Shown here: positions 56,847 through 64,000 of the stretch, one piece after another
How positions within the stretch are numbered: position 1 is the stretch's first letter
Layout of the letters: the number at the start of each line of letters is the position of its first letter
Made by a program: the position numbers and the translations under genes
Assembly (NCBI GenBank): GCA_030323885.1
Contig: CM059187.1
Location: 125,596,025 to 125,660,024 of the forward strand
DNA length: 64,000 nt
DNA from: Branchipolynoe longqiensis
Lineage: Eukaryota > Annelida > Polychaeta > Phyllodocida > Polynoidae
Direction: 5' to 3'
Notes under the pieces: model-generated
Seen by the model: only the letters and a program-made list of their open reading frames with translations
The model's database searches: none
What the model was told of the DNA's origin: nothing

Positions 56847-57055
56847 AGGCGGGGGGCAGGTTCAGACGTGATCGGATGTCTGAAATACTGCATAAGTATT
56901 GACTATATTCTAGCATTGATTATTTATTAACAGTGACCTCGCATTCGACAAAGAAGTACTGATAGTAATACAGTATTATCAGTCAGTTCAAATAGAGTTG
57001 ATGTTCATTCAACTAAGCAGCCATTGTTCCGAAATTGCATTGTCAACATAACAGA

Positions 57056-57196
57056 CAAAATGGACGAATGAGCTGAGTGTTCACTACTCATGTGGACTGG
57101 CATAACCCCGACACCCATTCAGACTCAGACCAAGTCAAACCAATCACTTACAGATGTATACTTGCCGCGACCTAGTCAGACACTCAGCATTATTAG
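57056..57196 (+). mobile_element. SINE copy 17, head fragment
   Basis: aaaatggacgaatgagctga, agtcaaaccaatcactta, cttgccgcgacctagtcag and cattattaggaa represent the first ~140 nt of the family; the rest is absent. Confidence 0.65.
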
Positions 57197-57366
57197 GAAT
57201 TTATCATCTTAAATTAATCTGTTTTAACAATAGTACATTCAAAGAATGCACATGTTTGGTATTTCTTGATGTATATGGCTTATAAAGTATCCCTTGAGTG
57301 GCCCACAAATGAGTACCGCAGTGTACAATAGGCCCACATTGGAAGGAGTATATATATACACAGTTC

Positions 57367-57690
57367 ACCGGGCGCAATGGCTGAATCGGTATAGCGTGTG
57401 CAGGAGATCGGGGTTTCGGTTTAGGGTCGAGTCAAACCATGACTTTTAAAACTTATAATTGTTGCTTCCTAGCTTGGCGCTCAGCATTAATAGGATAGGG
57501 CAAGGACTGGTTAGCTCAGTATCGGGATAATGTAACTGAGTGGGATATCGGGTCATGGTGTCCGCAGCATGACTTCCCAGTGGGGCAGCACTAAAAGTTT
57601 GCCATGAGTGCACACTGTCACAAGTCAGTGCCCATCCTGATATGACCTTAGATGTTGCCAGGACATAAAAGTTCAACAACCAACCAACAA
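57367..57690 (+). mobile_element. SINE copy 18, full length, (CCAA)n tail
   Basis: accgggcgcaatggctgaat is the B-subfamily head; the tail is acaaccaaccaac. The body is complete with few changes. Confidence 0.9.
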
Positions 57691-58569
57691 CATCCACATT
57701 TCTGTTCTATATCACACAAATTGTGTTCATTCTTATCCAGTCATCATGGATTCCTTATTTTGGACAAATCATATCCAACCGTAAATTTTGGTTTATCAGC
57801 TATTTGAAAACACGTTTTCACAAAAACTACCAAGGAGGCATCTAAATGTATAACTGTGTAATTGGTTGACTTTCACGAAATATCTGCTGATGTTGAGAAC
57901 ATGGTACATAGACCTTTGTCAGGATACAATTCAAGGATTTTCCCAGGACTTTCAAGGATGTAAGAATACATTTTTCACGGCCATTTACGTACACATTTTA
58001 AGAACATACATTTTATTTCCACCGACCCACACACACACACCAAACCACCCACCGACTTCATCAGGTAACCGTCTATAAAATTGAATGTGATGAATACCAT
58101 TACTGTCCGTCATTGGGTCTTGATTTTCTGCAGTTGGATATATATTTCTTAATCTAAACTGCCTATTTCTACTCTTTTGGGCCTAATCGTTGTTTATCTC
58201 ATAGTTTGTTGGAATAATAGAAAGAAATTTCATCATGTGGTAGTGTCACATTTCAAGGGTTTTCAAGGACACCGTAAAAATCCCAACACCTTAAATGGAA
58301 GAGGTTCAATTCCAACATATTCAAGGATTTCAAGGTTGCGTAGGCATCCTATGGGAAAGCGCATTATGAATGGATCCTGGTTACTGTCACAACACTTCAC
58401 AACTCGTGCATTTGTGTCTCATGGGAAATCGTGCACAATCCTCCGGAATTCCACAGTTTGTCATGAAGATTGATGACATCATCTACTGTGTAGAAGTTAC
58501 AGCACAGAATGCAACATCCTTTCAGACTGACAGGTAATGCGCAGAAAGCTGGTGCGAAAAGGGCATTGG

Positions 58570-58651
58570 GATATATGTGCGTATGTATGTATGTGCGTAT
58601 GTATGTATGTGCGTATGTATGTATGTGCGTATGTATGTATGTGTATGTATG

Positions 58652-58683
<32 letters not shown>

Positions 58684-58812
58684 TGTGCGTATGTATGTAT
58701 GTGCGTATGTATGTATGTGCATATGTATGTATGTGCGTATGTATGTATGTATGTATGTATGTATGTATGTATGTATGTATGTATGTATGTATGTATGTAT
58801 GTATGTATACAT
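58570..58812. repeat. (GTAT)n microsatellite with periodic GTGC
   Basis: GTATGTATGTGC-type higher-order units (12-16 bp) fill the left two-thirds and pure GTAT fills the right third. Open frames through it in all directions are artefacts of the repeat. Confidence 0.95.
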
Positions 58813-59107
58813 TCTATGGCAACTGACATTGACAAATAGCACCATTGGGGATAACAGTTCAAAAGTTCAGACTTCCAAAACATGGTCGGCAGTAACATGC
58901 AAATCATGTACTCATTGACCATACCCCGACCCCTACCACGAACCACAAACACAACACACACGCAAGTAATGTTAATAATACCCAGGATTGATAGTGGCAT
59001 TTATCAGGCGTACTGAGTGATAGTGATAAGTGATACATGTAATCTGAATGGCCTTGTGACAACGGAGCAGTGTCAGTAGTTAGAATTCCGATGTTTGAAG
59101 CGAAATC

Positions 59108-59148
59108 GTGTGGAAGGGGGTGGGGGTGGGGGTGGGGGTGGGGGGCAC
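59108..59148. repeat. (GGGGTG)n, potential G-quadruplex
   Basis: Five or six G-runs of four or more separated by single T bases meet the simple rule for a G-quadruplex on the plus strand. Confidence 0.85.
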
Positions 59149-59824
59149 AGGGATGCCTGTAGTGGCCGCGTGATAAATGCTGTACAGGACCCCTATTCAG
59201 TCCCAATAGATTCCAGTCCGACCAGAACAAGGTTCCAGCCAACATTTTGTCAGGCAGAACGTGATACAATCTCGATAGATCAGGGGCCAGGGACGTTGGG
59301 TTTATGGGCGTTGGAAGAAGCTTTATGGGCGTTGGAATGGGGTGGGAGTGGCTTAGTGAGGGGTTCCAACACCCCTCCTACTCACAGATTAAAACCCACT
59401 TTATTTTTGTAGTAAAATAATTTAGTCTGAAACAGTGTCAGTACTCTAACACTAGTCTTCTGGTCATACGATATGTTGACTGAGAAGATACAAATGAGAC
59501 ATGGCTGATAAATAAGTCAGTACCTGAGAGAAAAACTACGCTAATCTGATCTTCCAGAATCAATTCCCCGCCCAGGTATGGTTCATTTTCCTAAGCTCAC
59601 ATATTTTGCACGATGCATATCATCAAATAAAACATTCATTAGCTTCGACTTTGCACAATTTACCATTCAAATGTACTTTTAAGTGGATACATGATACCAT
59701 TATCATTTATTTTGGTTGCCAGGGAAACATATAGAGGTAAACTTTAAATAACCTCGGTGTCAACGGTAGGTTCACGCACCTGTTATGTGACGAGGACAGG
59801 CAAAAGAAGGATTTTGTCCGAAGA

Positions 59825-60172
59825 TTGTTTGTTTGTTTGTTTGTTGTTGTTTTACATCCTAGCAACATCTAAGGTCATATCAGGACGGGTACCGACTTGT
59901 GACAGTGTGCACTCATGGCGACTTTATAGTGCTGTCCCACTGGGAAACCAGGCCGCCGGCACCATGACCTGGTATCCCACTCAGTCACATTATCCTGACA
60001 CTGAGCACACCAGTCCTTGCCCTATCCTAATAATGCCGAGCGCCTGGCTAGGAAGCGACAAGTATCAATTATAAAGTCATTGGTTTGACTCGACCGGGAC
60101 TCGAACCCACGACCCCACGATCTACCAGCACGGGAGACGGACGCTCTAACTCATTCGGCCATCCCGTCTGGT
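59825..60172 (-). mobile_element. SINE copy 19, intact with target duplication
   Basis: Flanked by TTTTGTCCGAAGA at 59812-59824 and 60173-60185 (13 bp). Tail (TTTG)n at the low end, head ending tcccgtctggt. Nearly identical to the copy at 23199-23541. Confidence 0.95.
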
Positions 60173-60378
60173 TTTTGTCCGAAGAAGGTCCTATAAACTG
60201 TGACTTCCCCGTACCACCTCTTCTGTGTCTTATGGCATTTAATTTTGATGGCTTACAATGCTTTCAATAAGTTGTGAAATAGGAGTTGGAATTGTAAAAG
60301 TAGAAGTTGCTTTTGTTGTGTTGTGTCGCAGGTGAGCAGTAGATGACGCTGGCAGCGTACGTCAGTTCACTTTGAAAA

Positions 60379-60706
60379 ACCGGGCGCGGTGGCCTAATCG
60401 GTAGATCGCGGGCCTCGCATGTGGAAGGTCGGGAGTTTGGTTCTCAGTCGAGTCAAACCAATGACTTTAAAATTGATAATTGTCGCTTCCTAACCTGGCG
60501 CTGGGCGTTAATAGGATAGGGCAAGGATTGGTTAGTTCAGTGTCAGGATAATGTGACTAAGTGTGATATTGGGTCATGGTGCTGGTGGACTGATTTCCCA
60601 GTGGGGCAGCACTATAAAGTTGCCATGAGTACACATTGTCACAAGTTGGTACCTGTCCTGATATGACCTTAGATGTTACCAGGACGTAAAACTCCAACAA
60701 CACAAC
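60379..60706 (+). mobile_element. SINE copy 20, full length
   Basis: accgggcgcggtggcctaat head (B subfamily), complete body with gggcaaggattggttagttc, and tail actccaacaacacaacc. Confidence 0.9.
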
Positions 60707-61047
60707 CGACCATCATTTTGAAGGCACTGGCTTATTTAGTGTCTAACTTTGCAAAGGAAAATAACTTAGCGACGTTTTCATACTTTTGAAGACACTCCTG
60801 CTCTTGAAAGTTGAAGCGCGTTGAAAAGTAAATGCATGTCACCACATAATAGACACCTGCAAGAGTAGAAATTCGATCAAACTGGGAGAGAAGAAATACA
60901 ACTCATTATAAAGTAATAATGCATTTGTTAACTGACGCGTAATCTGGATAGTTGAACGAGACAGTACCGTGAGTAATGTAGTCACCATTGAAAGCAGACA
61001 TGTTTCTGGTCAACCAGCATCCCCACCGTCCAAGCCACCTTAACTAT

Positions 61048-61599
61048 AGCCGTGTTTACACAGGCGAGTTAAAATGCTTCATATAAAACCAGTTGTCTAG
61101 ATCGATTTACATTTGGCGTGTAAACGCGACGCTATGGCGTTTTAGGGCTGAATCGATTCATATAAATCGGTACATGTAAACCACCTCGCGAGGTGGTTTA
61201 TATGAAGCTATCTAGCTTAACCACCTGACACGCATGCGCAGTCGAGACCTGAGTTTGTTGATTTTCCAGTCGATCAAAAGTGCATATTATATAATTTGGT
61301 CTATGAAACCGCTAGCTGTGCACAGATATTTTTTTCATCATTTATTTTTAGGGTTTCACTGCCCAACAGAAGTTTTGACCGTTCCAAACCAATACAATTC
61401 AGTCCATACATATCTAGGTCGAACCCACTCTCTCGTGGCGACTTCGACGAACCCAAACTGGCGCTGGTTAGTCCGGACTTGCTCATGCGCAGATATCGAT
61501 TTCCGCATTAAACTGCTCCGTGTGTAAACGCGCCTCTAATTCGCTTCATATAAATCGCTTTGTCTAATTCGCTTCACAATTGCCCGTGTAAACACGGCT
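61048..61599. mobile_element. Foldback MITE with AGCCGTGTTTACAC ends
   Basis: AGCCGTGTTTACACAGGC at the left and its inverse gcccgtgtaaacacggct at the right. The interior repeats the cttcatataaa motif in both orientations and holds a 20-bp perfect palindrome aaccacctcgcgaggtggtt. No clear target duplication. Confidence 0.8.
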
Positions 61600-61904
61600 C
61601 AAGTCACCAGCACCTGGGCCCAGTCTAGAGCTTCATTCATGCAACTAAAAAAGTCATAACCCATGACACTAAGCAGCTCATCACATAGCTATGTACCACA
61701 GGACATGATTTTCCTATCAATAAGGCATACACAATATTAATCATTCCTATATGACCATATACATTGTGTAGAATACCAAATGGCATTCACCCGTAATTAT
61801 GGTATGTTTTTTCTCTGTGCATTACACACAGGTGCTGACTGATTGTTCTTCATGTATCTAGATTTTTCTACTTTTACTAAATATCACTGTTATCAGTGAC
61901 GCTT

Positions 61905-63551
61905 TATAGTAGGTACCGGCAGCGAAATTTTAAAATATGCCTGCGGTCCAATATTTGTATTCCTTCCTGTAGACGCTGAAATTAAAAACCCAAATCCAAA
62001 AACAGTTGGGCTATATATAGAATTGTTCTGGAGATAATAATTTTTTAAGATTAAACATATAAAAATGTATTGATTTTGAATTAAAGGTTGAGCTTTGACC
62101 AAATATAATAAAAAAGTGGAAGGATGTGAGGGGCATTCTGCTAACCAATTTTCATTGTACATATATAAAGGAATTTAAATTGTCAATTGCTAAATCAATT
62201 AGTAAAGCAGATTTTTAATAAGACAATGTTAGAAAGTGCAATTCATAACACAAAAAAATCATTCTGATTTGGCCAAATAGCCATTTTCAAAGCATGATAT
62301 TTTCTTTGAAAACTGCAACAAGACTGAATAAATGCTAAATAGTTCACCTATTCATAACAGTGTAACCCCATATTTTCTTTCAGAGCTCTATATGTTATAT
62401 GCAAAAGTATGGAAAATATTGATTTTTGATAGAACATATAAAGACAGATTGTTGGAAAACCAAATATATCAATTTAATGAATATTTAAATGTTCATTGTA
62501 GCTTAACCAATTGGTGAAACTTCCTATAAATTGACAGTGCACATCATCTGGAGGTAATAAACATCATATTAATATTCCTTCTAGAAATACAAAAAGTGCA
62601 TTTTGATTGCGCTTAGAAAAGAAAAGTATACAAAATAAAAAATTAAGATTTGTTCATCAAGCTTTGAACACTCACTGCTCATCCAATAAGTGGATCTAAT
62701 GCATATTAGCTATTACAATAATTTAGCTAAAAATATCAAAAGCTACATTTTGATGGCAAATACAAATTAAAAGTGTCTGAAACCAAAAATATTGATTTAA
62801 ATAAATCTTTAACTTTCACTATGGCTAGAGCAATGGTTGGATCTTCCCCAAATTTGGCCCAATATTAGCTTATATATTCTCTGATATATCTCAATAGACA
62901 TCAAGGTCATATACATGTTTCTACATGGGTGTCACCATTGTGAAACTAGTGTGGTCAGCAAAGACCCAAACAGGTTGCTGTCAATATTCTGTCTGCGACT
63001 CCTTGCACTAACTAGCACTATACTAAGATTAGGATCATTGGAAAGGGAATCAAATTGTTTATCTATCCATATCAAATCTTATTAGGTCTAAAATATTTTT
63101 TAATTCAGTAGATGGGCTTTAAACTTTCAAAATTATTTAAATTGCAGAATTTGACCTGATTGACATTTTTGACCTAAGGCAAACTATAGATGCTTAGAAA
63201 GCTGAAGTCATTGTGCTTCTTCTGGTACCATCTCTGACTTTCTACGATGTAGTAACAGGAAGCGCGAGCCCATTAAAGATACCCTGTTTTCACAGTCGTT
63301 TTCATTTACATCAGTAATGAAGGAATATTCACGAAATACACTCATCATACAAATGGAGTTTACTTAATTACAAACTTACTATATATATTCAATCCAACAA
63401 CAACATCGGATATAACATATGTTGATGTTCTAGGTTATGTAATTTCATCTAAATCATATATATATATACAGAAATAGTAACAAGCATATGAATATTGATG
63501 AAAAAAGCACCATTCCTGGACTTTTACAGGGCGCTGCCGGTACCTACTTAT
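61905..63551 (-). mobile_element. Unclassified long element, copy 2, without the foldback
   Basis: The terminal inverted repeats tatagtaggtaccggcagcg and cgctgccggtacctacttat bound the copy. It is collinear in reverse with 51476-54331, but at the site equivalent to 52502 it reads straight through (accaattggtgaaac). It is 1.65 kb long, with short local indels relative to copy 1. Confidence 0.8.
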
Positions 63552-63806
63552 AGTTGTTTTACGTCCTAGCAACATCTAAGGTTATATCAGGATGGGTACC
63601 AACTTCTGCCGGCGGCACCATGACCTGATATCCACACAGTCACATTACCCTGCGTGTCCTTGCCCTATCCTATTAATGCCAAGTGCTAGGCGAGGTAGCA
63701 ACAACTATCAATTTTGTATGTCATTGGTTAGACTCGGCTGGGAACCGAACTCCCGACCTTCCGCACGGGAAGCCTGCACTCTACCGATTTGGCCACGGCA
63801 TCCAGT
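63552..63806 (-). mobile_element. SINE copy 21, internally deleted
   Basis: Begins exactly at the end of the element at 61905-63551 (tagttgttttacgtcctagc) and ends gcatccagt. It lacks ~60 nt between the tail side and ggcggcaccatgacc. Confidence 0.85.
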
Positions 63807-64000
63807 AGGATGCTTATAAGATCACATTAGCTTAGTTTTTCTCTCAAGTACTAAGTCATTTATCAGCCATATCACTTGTGTATATTATCTGTCAACATTG
63901 TATTGCCAGAAGCCCAGTCCTTGAGTACAGACATTTATTTTCAGAATAAATTATTTTACCACAAAAACTAAAACCAATGTCTGATGACATTGCTGTTGTT

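Larger units (their letters stand above)
57691..59811. other. Intergenic apart from two simple repeats
   Basis: The GTAT repeat (58570-58812) and the G-rich tract (59108-59148) are the only defined features. An internal ~15-bp motif tcaaggatttt/ttttcaaggac recurs around 57932-58340. Confidence 0.5.

Noticed and set aside
58497..59000. Frames of up to 167 residues with Tyr-Ile-His or Tyr-Val-Cys repeats
   Set aside because: Translation of the GTAT microsatellite in all frames.
1..64000. CRISPR arrays, rRNA genes, prokaryotic operons
   Set aside because: No spaced identical repeats with unique spacers, no rRNA-like conserved blocks; gene structure is eukaryotic.

Overview
The window is metazoan nuclear DNA: A+T-rich, with an intron-split gene, GT-AG splice sites, tRNA-derived SINEs, many foldback MITEs, LINEs and a tyrosine-recombinase (DIRS-order) retrotransposon. 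The mix suggests a marine invertebrate, most likely a lophotrochozoan such as a mollusc; that placement is inference from repeat content, not proof. There are no prokaryotic genes, operons, rRNA genes or CRISPR arrays. One host gene is certain: an inositol hexakisphosphate kinase (IP6K) on the minus strand. Its five coding exons lie at 27007-26818, 18251-18053, 13703-13516, 10331-10156 and 7406-6831. All splice phases agree and the product is 442 residues, the usual IP6K length. The first coding exon starts with about 48 nt of 5' UTR after a good acceptor, so at least one non-coding exon must lie upstream (higher coordinates); a CpG-rich patch near 38.5-38.7 kb is a speculative candidate. A second, weaker gene candidate lies on the plus strand at 31801-32752: three exons, an unknown protein, and a Kozak start next to an NRF1-like site. 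Layout. 0-6.8 kb: intergenic DNA and the IP6K 3' flank, with one SINE. 6.8-27 kb: IP6K. Intron 4 holds minisatellites that repeat the terminal splice acceptor. Introns 2 and 3 hold SINEs and a foldback MITE. Intron 1 holds a second foldback MITE, a tRNA-like SINE, a solo DIRS-type end, an I-superfamily LINE (itself interrupted by a SINE) and a DIRS recombinase fragment. 27-44 kb: intergenic DNA with a Harbinger-like MITE, the candidate gene, a truncated LINE 3' end, a 634-bp foldback MITE, a 728-bp imperfect palindrome and a pogo/Tigger-type MITE. 44.8-50.2 kb: a decayed DIRS-order element on the minus strand (gag-like, RT, RNase H, tyrosine recombinase). 50-64 kb: nested unclassified repeats. 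Two inverted copies of one long element (51476-54331 and 61905-63551) occur here; the first contains an inserted GT/AC-rich foldback of about 1 kb and abuts another terminal-inverted-repeat element (54331-56525). One tRNA-headed SINE family accounts for at least 21 copies in both orientations. At least three copies have clear 12-13 bp target-site duplications, and two are nearly identical, which points to recent activity. Apart from IP6K and the candidate at 31.8 kb, every long open frame I could interpret is a transposon fragment or a translated simple repeat.
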